Part shown: piece by piece, positions 10,830 through 22,039 of the stretch
Layout: the number at the start of each line of letters is the position of its first letter
Numbering within the stretch: the stretch's first letter is position 1
Source: Musa acuminata AAA Group
Lineage: Eukaryota > Streptophyta > Magnoliopsida > Zingiberales > Musaceae
NCBI RefSeq assembly: GCF_036884655.1
Contig: NC_088331.1
Coordinates: forward strand, 19,678,001-19,742,000
DNA: 64,000 nucleotides
Direction of reading: 5' to 3'
Notes under the pieces: generated by a model
Database searches by the model: none
Told to the model about the DNA's origin: nothing
What the model saw: the letters and a program-made list of their open reading frames with translations, nothing else
Program-made: the position numbers and the translations under genes

Positions 10830-13800
10830 CTTTGGCCAAGCTGCAGAAAGACTTGTAATGACCATCTTTGCAGCTTGCAATCCAAATGCTTTGTGACGAG
10901 CGACATTTAGTAGGTGACACATATATTCACTTTTAAACCTCATCAAGTATCTTATAGCCTGCAAAACAGTTTGGTTGACAAATCATACATGGACTCAGTA
11001 ATGCAGAAACTAAAGCAACAAAAATAAATCACTAAAGATCATGCTGTATCAGAAAGCTTTATGGCAGATGATATGATTGCCAATTAATGGGGAAAAGAAA
11101 ATAAAGTCAAGATTAACTAGAGCGAAGACCTGTGCTCGCCACCACCTCCTATCCATCTTTCGGTGGCTTCGAAGTAAACTCCCATCTACCTCTGTTGTTG
11201 GTTGCAGAAAACTCCATGGTCTACCCCATGCTCTAAATAACAGTTATTACAAATGTAAGGTGATATAAACAATCTCTAAACTACAAGAGAAATGAGTAAA
11301 TGATGAGGAATTGTATACCTAGGTACCTTTCCAGCCCATATTTCCTTTGAGGTATAGTTGTCCTTGACTGTTATGATCCGTTTTTGCCAAGCTTCTTGAC
11401 TCTTCATGAGACTAAAAGCTTGTTTCTGACACTCGGTGGATGTCTCGGCAAAGAAGTAGCAAGACCAGTGAGATCGTGAAGAACCTGTAAAATGGAAACT
11501 AGGATCAATGTGTACACCCATTTTGTAGAAAATAGAAAATTTTGTGTAGCTTGGGTAGAGACGAATGAGATGTTCAGATGTATTCTGCTCTAACGTGATG
11601 CCATAGAGACATCTTTAGATGATTAAACAGAGAACAGAACATAATCATCACTGCGAAGAAATATTACACCTTGGCAGCCACCATGATCTGCTCTGTTGTA
11701 GTAGTTTGTGACAAGAATTCGTTTCTCGTTTAACGCAATAGCCAGAAGCCCTGACATTCCAGCTAGTTGGGCCCCAATACCAAATCCTGGAAGCCTCTCC
11801 CAGTCAGCAAGTAGAAACCGCAGGTTAGGATCATTGCAGTTCTTGGGGTGCTGACAAACCCATATATCCCTCTGTACTAATCTAGTAAGAGGAAAATTGT
11901 CCTCATCTGATCCTACAACCTGGAAATAAACTTTCATCAAATATCAAGTAATAATTCATGAACGATAAATAATTCAGGTGAACAAAACAGATAGCAGATC
12001 ACATATACCAAGTTTGAATACGGGTATAAAGGCAATGCTCATAAGTTCCAAAGTAATGTATTTTTGGAAAAGTCTATCTCACAGTATGATGCTTTTCCCG
12101 GGTATGTATCAATTTTATACTTGACATTTCAGCAATTTATTTCAAAATTTTTACTGTAAATTATTCTTTTTTTTATTTCTGTCATCAAATGCGTCTAACA
12201 AAATAATAATCTATACGCGGTCCACAAAATTATAACCCTACAAAAGTACAACAAAAGAATGCATATGTAAAAGTATTTGACGAACTCCTGCATGTACCTC
12301 TGTTTCCCATAGAAGAGGAAGGAGATACAGAAGGCGAAACTTATTTGACAAAAAGGAAAATAAGTATGATGAAATTTCAGAGTTCTCATATCAGCTCAGA
12401 ATCAGTGTGTAGATTAACTTCAACTATATTGTAACAAGCCAGTTTACTCCTGCAAATTCACATACCCAAGGAGGATAAGCATCTCCAAATTTTGCTTCAT
12501 GATGATAATGAGTTTTCTCTGGATCTTTTGATGAGGAGGGATGAAGTAACTCCATTCCTAAAAATCCTCTCCACAAAGTCCAAGGAGGATAGCTTCCATT
12601 TTCACCATGGCTGTCAAACTGCTTGTACATTTGAGCATTCAGACTGCAGTTTTCAAAATGAGGAGCATCAGGAACATCAGCTCTAGCAAATTGATGCTCA
12701 TCATCTCCATTCAGCAGAGCCCAAGCATTATACAGCATCATGACTCTCTCTTCATCACTTGGCTCTAGACCCGCCGAATGATCCTCTGAGACCTCTACTT
12801 TCTCTGTTATAGAGCTGTACATGCCTGATCTGCTAATACCTGCAATAACAAGAAAAGACTTGATTGTTTCTGGTTCACAATGTAAGACCAACTTGCAAAA
12901 CTATCTCATCATAAGCAGCACAAATACTCTGCAACAAATTTCCTCGATCTGGAAAATGATTCATGATGTAACTTGAGAAGCAAGTGATCAAGAGCCACTT
13001 AAAACGAAAACAACATGTTATTTCATATTGTTCGCAGTTGATATTGAAAATCAACATTTTCCAAACTATCCAGGAAAAAGGAAAAAAAAGGAAACTTTTT
13101 TGGCTGAAGATGGTGAACTCAGAATCTGCTCAGTCACATCCACCATCCAGAAAACAATTTTTACATCATCATCTAAATCAGCTATGCATTTAATTGTCAA
13201 AATTTGGCAATTGAAAACCTCAAACATCAGTCATCAAATTGTCCTTTTAGCTAGAATTCCTTGAAGAAAGCATCTTTAGTTGAAAAGAAATCAAGAACAA
13301 GGATTTTCATAAGCATGTGCATGAAAAAGGACAAGGAAACAAAAATAAATTGAAAAGAATATGCATGTAACTTTCTTTAGTTGGAAGTGCTTTAGTTGTA
13401 CAGCGTAAAAGCAGAAGGGACTAATTTTGAAGCCCAACATTTAGGAATCTGCTTCTGAATAAGAGAAGAATTGATTGAGTAGAAACGATTCACATGAGAA
13501 GAATAGAATCAACCAAAAGTACCGAGTGAGAATGCCCTATTGGTTAATATGTTGGATAAATACTGGTACCATAAAATAAAACCACCGAAATCCGTGAAAT
13601 TGATATGTTTTTTATCCTACAATTGTTACAGTAGTGTCTATGAAAGTAGTCAAGCAAGAATAGTAATAAGGAATAATTTCATTCTTCTGAAAGATTGAAC
13701 TAACCAGAAGTCCAAAAGCTTGAATTCTGCGAAACGGCTCCGGCGGTCCTTGAATACACCAATCCAACCTCTGTAGACCTGAGTGGAGCAACGGCAACCA

Positions 13801-13930
13801 GGAAGAGGTAGGTGATGCAGACACCACAGAAGAAACCCAGAACCCATATTTTGCATGGGGTGGAGTTGCCCATCTGCAAAGCCTTCTGAGAGAGAGCTCT
13901 CTCAAGACCCTTTTGAGCTGTTGGTTCCAT
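10830..13930 (-). CDS. Plant FUT8/NodZ-like glycosyltransferase-related membrane protein, 3'-truncated
   Basis: Six exons join in frame with GT-AG introns: 13930-13705, 12839-12448, 11919-11670, 11484-11319, 11232-11130 and 10958-10830, totalling 1266 nt or 422 codons. The start ATG at 13930 gives a short basic cytosolic tail and one membrane anchor (residues about 28-47, IWVLGFFCGVCITYLFLV), the plan of a type II Golgi protein. Exon 3 carries RDIWVCQHPKNC and GFGIGAQLAGMSGLLAIAL (about 251-269), reminiscent of the G-G-Q substrate-cradle region of alpha-1,6-fucosyltransferase/NodZ proteins. Exon 4 has the Cys-rich SHWSCYFFAETSTEC, exon 5 AWGRPWSF and RRWWRAQ, and exon 6 RYLMRF and NVARHKAFGLQAA. 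No stop codon or C-terminal catalytic part follows within 10.8 kb, so the copy is broken or ends in an alternative exon. The fold is inferred; the substrate is unknown. Confidence 0.8.
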
Positions 13931-15978
13931 TATCCACCTATCTTCCTTTTACTCCTGCCACCATTCAAACTCACTTAAACAGGCGCTTCTCCTACCGTTC
14001 CGTTCTTCATCCAAAGCACATGGAACTTCAATATCAACACCAATCTGCTCCCAGACCTAAATGTCAGACCAGACTGTTTCATTAATTTCCTCTACCACTA
14101 CAACTACCATTACGAGTCTGAGCAATTGTAGTCTAGCTTTCTGGGCATTGTGTTGTCTCCTACACAACCATTCAGGACAGACAAAAAGGCCCTCACCTAA
14201 AGTATCTTCACCTGACTCTCATCAATGAGTGTTAAGCGCCTCCCTTCCAACTGCATTACCACACGATCATTTCTTTCTTTCAGTTCCACGCCACACCGCA
14301 CAGGATAGAAGACGATAAAAGAAAAACCAAGGATGCCCATTTAAATGAAATGTGTCAAAAAGACATCTTATTTCTATGACACATGGCATGTTATCCTATC
14401 CTGCTACGCATGCAGAAAAAAATAAAAAAACACAAGAGGAACGGACTTGGGAGATCCACCAAATCAAGGAGAGGTCAGCTCTTTTCAGACATCACGCGCA
14501 CATATTCCATGGCAAATTTTGACACCAAGAGGTTCTTCCGAAGGCATGACACGAGAGGCAAAAGGAAGGCAATAACCTGGTGTGAGACCTGACAGGAGGA
14601 CCGAGTGAGCAGGGGGTCACAAGATCATCCACAAGCTTCTGCTCCCTGTTTCCTCGGGCAATTCATGTCAGGCGCTGCTGCTGCTACTGCTACTGTAAAC
14701 CTTGGCCACGGCGCCCTGCACTACTTACCTGTGCGGGAAGCAGACACAGGGAGGAGGAGCAGGAGCAGCAGCGACACGGCTGGAGCAAGGACAACGTACC
14801 ATCGGCATCCGCTGCAGCACATGAAGCTGGTTTCCTTCCCCGGTGGGTCCCGCTCATCATGTATCTGCAGAATGAGAATAATGTCGACCGCCTGCATTAT
14901 GAACGATCATGATGATGATCTCGGAAGAGGACGGGGTAAGCGGGCCATGACTGCTGCATCCACAGAAGGTTGGTGGAGGTTCGAGGACCGAAGTGGAGGA
15001 GAAGGCAAGCAAAGTGAGGCATCATCACAGGACCATCTGGGGGATCAGAGAAGCTTAGTCACAAAGTTGAGTAGTTTTTCCGTGTTCACCGAAGCTTTAT
15101 CTCGTTCCTGCCGTAGATAATAATAATAATAACAATTATTATTATTATTTTATTATTATTTTATTATTGTCATGTACGGTTGTTGATAATAATCTCGTTA
15201 ATATTTAAAAAAAAGCGAGAGACACGAGGGCGGGGAGCAAGCCGAGGATGACGGCTGCACAAATGGACGGCGGATGATGAAGAGTAGCTCGATCACCAAA
15301 AATATCGCCATCGACTAGAATGGCTGGCAGTGATGTGACTGTGACAGCTGGGAGAATCTGGCTGCGGATTTCAAATTCTTCGCAAGCAAATTGGAAAGCA
15401 TAGGAACATTATTTGGAGCCCGTTGAGTGCTTCTTTTCTCTCTCTCTCTCTCTCTCTTCAAATATATTGCATATTGTATGAGTTTTAGGAAATGAAAAAT
15501 AATTTGTAGGAAATAACTCTTTTCGTCACAAGGGAAAAGAATTGTGACCTTTCAAAAACATGATTACTCCTCGCCTATCATCTACGTTAGCCATGCAGGC
15601 AAGTTGGGCAAATATTATTATTATTATTATCATTTATTTTATCCTCTCGATATTTTATTATATGGTAGTATGAATTTGAGGCCTTGGTTGAGACATTGGA
15701 GATCGTCCGACGATTTTGTGGATCGCAATTACATTAAGAATAGAGACATTGACCATTCATGTATATTAGTAAATAAAAAATATTCATTTAGATACTTAGA
15801 TTGCTATACCCGCGAAGTAACATGTACTACAAGACTTTTTGAGGGGCAACTACAGAATCAACATTGTCATTTACAAGCCAACTCTGATTCCTGTCCATTT
15901 AAGTTCCGTATACTATAACATAGCAACTATTCACTGAGTACCTGTTTCTTCTTCTTCCTACGATCGAAATGTATCTTA
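13931..15978. other. Upstream flank of the host gene
   Basis: No convincing gene. Short open frames (for example 14605-15120, +) have biased composition and no known domain. The stretch next to the ATG should hold the gene's 5' UTR and promoter, but I could not fix a TATA box or start site. Confidence 0.45.
15117..15168. repeat. ATT/AAT microsatellite
   Basis: Runs of AATAATAATAA, then ATTATTATTATT with a T-rich interruption, forming an imperfect inverted pair (AAT)n/(ATT)n. A (TC)n run follows at about 15437-15458. Confidence 0.85.
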
Positions 15979-18125
15979 TGTAAAACTCCTTTGTCCTCTA
16001 TCCTCGCACGGTAATTTTATCTAATTTTAGATTTTATATATTTTTTTTTTTAGTCAAGTAGACAAACATCATTTTATTCATCATTTATAAATATTTATTA
16101 TAATTCATTTATTCATTAAATCACAAGTAGAAAAATAAACATAGTGATGTTAACTTCAATAATTATCCAAGTGACTCTACCTAACGGTAGAGGAAGGTCC
16201 GCTCTCCACTAGAATCCGATTTAGTACTAGAGGAAGACCACTCTGAAAATCAAAAACAAAGAAAATTCAGCAACGCTGAGTAGAAATCTCAAAAGTCAAC
16301 TTAAAATGAATACATGATTAAAATTCAATCATCTCATTGGCATATATCAAATACTTGAAGGAGTACTCTCCCAATAGTGGATGGAGAAGCTTTATCCTAC
16401 GGGATGAGTTTGTGTTCTCCCAACAACGGATGAAGGCAAACTCATATCGTACTCCCAACAACGGATGAAGACAAACTCATATCGTACTCGCAACAGCGGA
16501 TGTAATGGTATCCCTCACCTGCCAAAGTGGGGACACGTTCCTCACATTAGCAGATGGAATAACCATCTAGCCATCACGTCTGACGACCCACTAATCCCCG
16601 AAGGGAATCGCCATACCTGCTCTCGGTAGGGAAATAACATAATCTCACACTGGTTATGTCTATATCGGGATGAAATAACACATTTAAAACATCTCTTTCA
16701 AATATCATCAATATAAAATAATATAAATTAGCCCTCAATTGACTTGAACCCTAGTTCAATCGATCCAATTGAACTCAATTTACTAGAACCTAACTGAACC
16801 GATCTCTAATCCTCATTTAACTGGTCTGGAACCACCCTAAACTAGTATAAATTGAACTAGATTAGGTTTAATTTAGGTTAAACTTACTTGAATAAGTTAA
16901 TCAATTCGAAATTACCCTGAATCGATCTAGACTAATCAAGCCTAGTTTAGTTTAATCAATATTTGGACTCAAATCCAACAACAATATTGGGCTAGATTGG
17001 GGTCAACTCATCTACTGGTCATATGCATTATACATAACTGAGCATGCATCATATAAAAATGGTCCAACCCTGACCCATAGACTAGTCATATGCGTCGTAT
17101 GTGACTGCCCATGATGGTTGGGTTAGGTTAGCTTACGGGCCAAGGCCTGACCCGTGGGTTGGGCCTAGCCTACGGGCTAGGCCCATGATTGGGCCTGGCC
17201 AGTATACTATGGCCTGACCTATGAGTTGGGCTTAGCCTATGAGCAATTTCAATCCAATTCATATCCAATTTCATACCACAACATGTATTCACTAACAATT
17301 ATATAAACAAAAATATAATAACACATTAAAAGATAGATTGAGAGATAAGCTTTAATAAAAGAAAATAACCTTCTAAATTCAAATAGAAATCATACTTTCA
17401 AAACATGTATAATTTCAACATATTCTAGTCAAATAAATTTTAAATCATTCAAAATAGCACATTTTAAATTTCAAATCAAAGAATATCAAAAATTTTAGAT
17501 AACATATTTTAATCTAATAAAAATTTTAATCCAGATAAGATTAAAGATAAGTTGTAGTACTAGGAAATATCATATATTCAATACATAGAACATGTAAATT
17601 TTTAACATGTTTAAATCTAAAAATAAAAACCTTAAGTAGGGGTCAAAGAACATTATATAAACTTCAACTGAAAGATTTTAAGACAATAATAACTTTTTTG
17701 ACATTTAAAGAATTGATAAATATTTTTAAACGGTAAAACTTTCAACATTTAAAGAATCAAAATAAAAACTAAAACTTTTATTTTCAAGAAAGGTAGGAAA
17801 ACCTACCTCTTGTCAATAGGGTGTAACTCCTCATTCCTCCCACTGTTGGGCTCGGCTAAGTGAGGAACGAATGAGAGAAATCCCTCTTCTTAAATAGGAG
17901 GAGGTGAGCCTCCATTAAAAAAAAATTATTTTAATTTTTATATTTATTTAATATGAATTATTTCTATTTAATATACTAACAAATATGATATCACCCTATT
18001 TGAAATACTTAATAGTTATTTCCTAATTCGTAATAGCAAACAAGGAAATAGATTAAAATTTTCTAAATTACAATGGCAAGTAAAGATAAAATTAATTCCT
18101 AACTTAATTATTTGATTTGATTACA
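15979..18125 (-). repeat. Probable 3' LTR of a chromodomain gypsy (Tekay/Del-like)
   Basis: Directly downstream (minus strand) of the chromodomain pol end lies a purine-rich tract (plus strand TTTCTCCCCTCC, 18126-18137), then sequence whose element-strand start is TGTAATCAAATC; the inner edge at 18125 is well supported. The outer edge is tentatively 15979, where the plus strand reads TGTAAAACTCC, giving TGTAA...TTACA ends. Internal features include a short imperfect repeat around 16375-16510 (CTCCCAACAACGGATGAAG). No second LTR is in the window, so the outer end may be wrong. Confidence 0.55.
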
Positions 18126-18137
18126 TTTCTCCCCTCC

Positions 18138-18996
18138 TATAGGGAATTTAGTCCCCAAATTTAGCTCACCTTAATATAATAGATGAGGATACTGCTTTCG
18201 CATATCTTCTTCCCTTTCCCACATTGCCTCTTGGTCTGAATGGTGTTGCCAACAAATCTTTACCAAATGTATAATTTTATTCCTTAGAACATGTTCTTTC
18301 CTTTCTAAGATCTAGGTTGGTTATTCTTCAAAAGTGACATCATCTCTTAGTTATAGAGGTTGGTAAGATATGACATGTGATCGATCCTTAATATATCTCT
18401 GAAGCATAGACACGTGGAATACATTATGGATGCTAGCCAAAGCCGGGGGCAATGCCAATCTGTACGCCATAGGCCTGACCTTTTATAAGATCTTAAACAG
18501 GCTAATGAATCTCGGGGATAACTTCCCTTTTTGACTAAACCTCATAACTCTCTTGGTTGGCGACACTTTTAAGAAGACGTGCTCACCAACTTCAAACTCT
18601 AGATCTCTTCGCCTTCGATCTGCATAACTTTTATGATGACTTTGAGCTATTAATAATTTTTGGCGTATAATTCGAACATTATCAATATCTTTTTGAATTA
18701 ATTGAGGCCCCAAAAGTTTCTGTTCTCCTACCTCATCCCAATATACAGGTGATCTGCACTTTCTTCCATAAAAAGTTTCAAATAGAGCCATCTGTATACT
18801 AGAGTGATAACTATTATTATACGAAAACTCAATTAGGTGTAAGTGCATATCCTAACTCCCACCAAAGTCCAAAGCACATGCTCTTAAGAGATCTTCAAGA
18901 ATTTGTATTGTCCTTTTAGATTGGCTATCAATTTGGGGGTGAAAAGTTATACTAAACTTTAACTATGTGCCCAAATATTTTTGTAGACTTCCCCAA
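18138..18996 (-). pseudogene. Gypsy pol 3' end: integrase C-terminal region and chromodomain
   Basis: From 18848 the reading is an integrase tail (LIEFSYNNSYHSSIQMALFE, FYGRKCRSP, SYADRRRRDLEFEVGEHVFL) that would bind DNA and host chromatin. After a frame break at about 18483 comes a chromodomain-like part (MAYRLALPP, HNVFHVSMLQRYI, WEREEDMRKQYPHL, to about 18165). This arrangement is typical of Tekay/Del chromoviruses. The 5' side is cut at 18996/18997 by the LTR of Elem-C, so the integrase core, RT and gag are missing here. Confidence 0.8.
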
Positions 18997-19550
18997 TGTT
19001 AGGAATAGAGTCGGCACTAAGAGGAGGGGAGGGGGGGGGTGGGGGTGGGGGTGGTGAATTAGTGCAATGGTAAAATATGTCGGTTCCGAAAACTTTTCAT
19101 ACGATAAAAGCCGAACTCGGAAATGCTTAACTTGAAAGCGTGTTCGTAAATATATTGAAGGCAGTAAGCAAGTAAAATGGTTTGCAGTAAAGTAAATTGC
19201 TTAAGACGAAATGCAAACCAGAGTTTAGAGTGGTTTGATCGTCATGACCTACATCCACTTTGCCGATTCCTCTTTCGTCGAGGCCACCGACATCCACTAT
19301 CGGTCTTCCTTCAATAGGCGAAGACCAACCACATTTTACACTCTTCTTCTCCTTTTCACAGGTTTAGGAGATAACCTTTACAAGCACACACACTCCTCCT
19401 AAACAGAATTCTAGACTTAGACTAGAGGAGGGGATTTCTCAAGTGATTGCAATAGCATTTATTCACTTTTAAACTCTTTGTGCTTGTGTGTGTTAACCAA
19501 GGATGAGAGGGGTATTTATAGGCCTCAAGTTGATTCAAACTTGGAGCCTA
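18997..19550 (-). repeat. Elem-C left LTR, first segment
   Basis: Runs from TGTTAGGAATAGAG to the AAAAT target site of Elem-A and continues at 27223. It contains a G-rich tract (19021-19055) and a TATA box on the minus strand (plus strand TATTTATA, about 19513-19520). The segment matches 42292-42880, with many substitutions. Confidence 0.75.
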
Positions 19551-19689
19551 AAAATTGTTAGGATCGAGAGCACTAAGAGGGGGGGGGTGAATTAGTGCAG
19601 CGGAAATCTTACAGCGATTAAAAACCAAAAGCTGCGTTCATTCAAAAACTATTATGATGCAAAAGCTAATTCTCAGTTTGTATCTAAGT

Positions 19690-19962
19690 GCAGTTTGCGT
19701 CTAAGCGCAGATTGCGTCTAAGCGCAGTTTTGCGTCTAAGCGCAGTTTGCGTCTAAGCGCAGATTTACGTCTAAACACAGTTTTACGTCTAAACGCAGAT
19801 TTACGTCTAAACTCAGATTTACGTCTAAACTCAGATTTATGTCTAAACGCAGTTTTACGTCTAAACGCAGTTTTACGTCTAAACGCAGATTTACGTTTAA
19901 ACGCAGATTTACGTCCAAACGCAGTTTTACGTCTAGACGCAGATTTACGTCTAAACTTTGAA
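19690..19962. repeat. 18-bp tandem array in Elem-A 3' LTR (about 15 units)
   Basis: The unit is (A)GATTTACGTCTAAACGC with AGTTTT/AGATTT variants; some units are 17 bp. It lies downstream of the TATA box on the element strand, so inside the transcribed part of the LTR. Because 18 bp is six codons, it stays open in several frames and gives spurious repeats such as RRKSAF and LRLNAD. Confidence 0.93.
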
Positions 19963-20476
19963 ACTCGTTTGTATACTCGCAGAAGGCAGTATGCAGTTGA
20001 AATCAAGATGTAAACATGAACTGAGATCTGATGATTGTGCGAGGAAAGCCGATTTACGTCTGAATGCAGATTCGGAAGAACAGCACTTAGAACTTGTTCG
20101 TGAAAGCGCAGAGAGCAGTAGTAATGAAGGAGGTTTGCAGTAATGATAGAGTGCTAAAAAATAAACGCAAACCAAAGATTTAGAGTGGTTCGGTCAGCCT
20201 TGACCTACTCCACTTTTGGCTTCCTCCACCGACGAGGTTGCCGACGTCAACTAGGGGCCTTCCTTCAATAGGCGAAGGCCAACTACCCTCTTACAGATTC
20301 ACTCCTTTTGACGGGCTTAGGAGACAACCCTTTTAGATGTTTTCTCTCCTCTCTTTACAACTCAAACTTGAAGAACAGAAGGAGGAGGAAAACTAGCAGT
20401 TTTGAGCTCTAAGAACCACTGAAAAGATCAAGATTTCGGGTAAGTTCTTACTCCTTTCAGTGCTGAATGGGTGGGG

Positions 20477-20484
20477 TATTTATA
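20477..20484 (-). promoter_or_regulatory. TATA box of Elem-A 3' LTR
   Basis: The element strand reads GGCCTATAAATACCCCACCC, a strong plant TATA box. The same octamer occurs in all related LTRs, between the GC-rich array and the R/U5 part. Confidence 0.8.
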
Positions 20485-20525
20485 GGCCCCAACCCAATTC
20501 AAATTTCGAGCTCAAAACGATCAAA

Positions 20526-20541
20526 TCCCGGAATTCCGGGA
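20526..20541. repeat. Perfect 16-bp palindrome TCCCGGAATTCCGGGA next to the U3 array
   Basis: It lies about 40-65 bp upstream of the TATA box on the element strand. The same palindrome is at 25953-25968, 34603-34618 and 40620-40635; Elem-D has a one-base variant near 57607-57622. Confidence 0.9.
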
Positions 20542-20935
20542 TCAGGCGGTTGCACCTCTTGACTGGAGAGGTTGCACCGCCTGGCAGAGCTCGAAGACTG
20601 AGCTCAGGCGGATGCACCTCTCTGTCAGGGGTGGTTGCACCTTTCTGCCAGAGCTCGAAGACCGAGCTCAGGCGGTGCATCTCCTGTCCAGAGATGTTGC
20701 ACCTCTCTGCCCGAGCTCGAAGACCGAGCTCGGTGGTTGCACCTCTCGGCAGAGCTCGGAACTTGAGCTCTGGCGGTGCTACCTCTTGACAGAGGAGGTT
20801 GCACCGCCCAGTCTCGCTTGGAGACTGAGCCCTGGGCGGTTGCACCGCCTGGCTGGAGCGGTTGCACCTCCCAGTCTCGCTGGGAGACTTAGCCTGGGCG
20901 GTGCTACCTCCCTGCCTGGGCGGTTGCACCTCCCA
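20540..20935. repeat. GC-rich near-palindromic array in Elem-A 3' LTR U3
   Basis: Alternating blocks of GGCGGTTGCACCGCC/GGAGGTTGCACC type and AGAGCTCGAAGACTGAGCTC type repeat roughly every 55-60 bp over about 400 bp. Both block types are near self-complementary, so single-stranded nucleic acid could form a row of hairpins. The array sits just upstream of the TATA box. Confidence 0.85.
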
Positions 20936-21790
20936 CAGCTACTTGGGTTCGAATGGGTTGAACCATTCGACCCAACTTGAGTTCTTCAGGGGCCCAATTG
21001 CCCCAGGATTAAGCTAATGGGATCACCTCCCATTTCTAACTTAATCACCGTGCTAACTACGATTAAATCTAAGACAATTTCTGCAGCTTTGCTTCGGTAC
21101 GTCAATCGCTTCTTCCGGCGAGTTTCCGGCGAACTTCCGTCGATCATCCGATGAACCCTCGGTGATGCTTCTGCGGACTTCCGGCAAACTCCTGGACTTT
21201 GCGACGATCCACTTGGCGAGTTCCGACGAGCTTCGCTTGGCAAGCTTCTGGACTTCTCGGATCTGTTCTCGCAGAACCTCCGACGACCGTCCGAACTTCC
21301 GTCGAACTCTCGAACTCCCAACGTGATCATGAACTTGACTCCGGCGCAACTCCTGCTGCTTGTCTAACTTTCATCGTAGTTAATCCTGCACAACAAAACA
21401 AAACTTCGATCGAGACAATTAATCCTAAGCAATTAACCAAGTTGTCCGACATGTCATTGGTCCCTCGACGCTTCGTCCGATTCTTCGGCGCATCGTCCTC
21501 TTCTGCAGCCTATTGCCCAATCGGCCAGTCGACTCCGCAACTCCGATATCCTTGGCACAATACCCGCTCTTCTTGGCCCGATGCCCGAGTCCACGGCCCG
21601 AAGCCTTCTGTCGATACGTCGACCGATCCACCGGCCCGACGTCCAATCTTCTGACATGTTCCTTCGGCACAACATGATTTTCCTGCTTTAATTGTCTCAT
21701 CCTGATCGAAGCATCCTGCGTCACTCAAAACACAGATTAAATCATAAACATATATCAAGTAGTTTCATCATCAAAATACGAGATTCAACA

Positions 21791-21803
21791 ATCTCCCCCT
21801 TTT
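21791..21803 (-). promoter_or_regulatory. Polypurine tract of Elem-A
   Basis: The element strand reads AAAAGGGGGAGAT directly before the 3' LTR; it is the expected plus-strand primer site for reverse transcription. Confidence 0.85.
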
Positions 21804-22001
21804 TGATGATGACAACCACTTAATGACGGAGTTAAACTTAACTCCCGGAGTTTAAACAAACTCCCCCTATCAATATGCCATATTGATAGAACCTTGAATT
21901 CAAACTGAATTCAAGTCATTGCAATATTCATCATGAATACTTGCAACACGTCAACATGAACTTATGCATAAACTTATGCATCACATGTCATGTCATCAAC
22001 A

Positions 22002-22039
22002 TACTTCTCCCCCTTTGTCATCAACAAAAAGGAGAAGTA
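22002..22039. repeat. 38-nt hairpin in Elem-A, about 210 bp from the 3' LTR
   Basis: TACTTCTCC and GGAGAAGTA form a perfect 9-bp stem around a loop that can itself pair (TTTGT...ACAAA). One arm contains the PPT-like AAAGGGGGAGAAG. The same hairpin is at 39203-39240, with near copies at 53166-53201 and 31170-31209. Confidence 0.85.

Larger units (their letters stand above)
19556..21790 (-). repeat. Elem-A 3' LTR (2235 bp)
   Basis: Ends are TGTTAGGATCGAGAG (left) and GAGATTCAACA (right); on the element strand it starts TGTTGAATCTCG and ends GATCCTAACA. In element order it carries a GC-rich near-palindromic array (20935-20540), the palindrome at 20526-20541, a TATA box at 20484-20477 and an 18-bp tandem array (about 19960-19690). 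It differs from the partner LTR chiefly by having one 18-bp unit fewer. Confidence 0.93.

Noticed and set aside
14605..15120. 171-codon open frame upstream of the host gene
   Set aside because: Biased composition, no known domain, and in the likely promoter/5' flank; no splice or start context supports it.
15544..15918. 124-codon open frame
   Set aside because: Contains a microsatellite-encoded Tyr run and has no recognisable domain; likely chance.
19690..19962. CRISPR-like array
   Set aside because: Units are adjacent 17-18 bp tandem repeats with no unique spacers, in a plant retrotransposon LTR.
19690..20013. Long Arg/Lys- or Leu/Asn/Asp-rich repeat proteins over the 18-bp array (also 25099-25440)
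   Set aside because: 18 bp is a multiple of three, so any frame stays open; frames on both strands are open at once and lie inside an LTR.
20460..21760. Open frames of 70-150 codons in the Elem-A/B LTRs (also 25887-27185, 33425-34407, 39442-40710)
   Set aside because: They overlap on both strands, consist of LTR repeats, show no domain, and recur only because the LTRs are copied.
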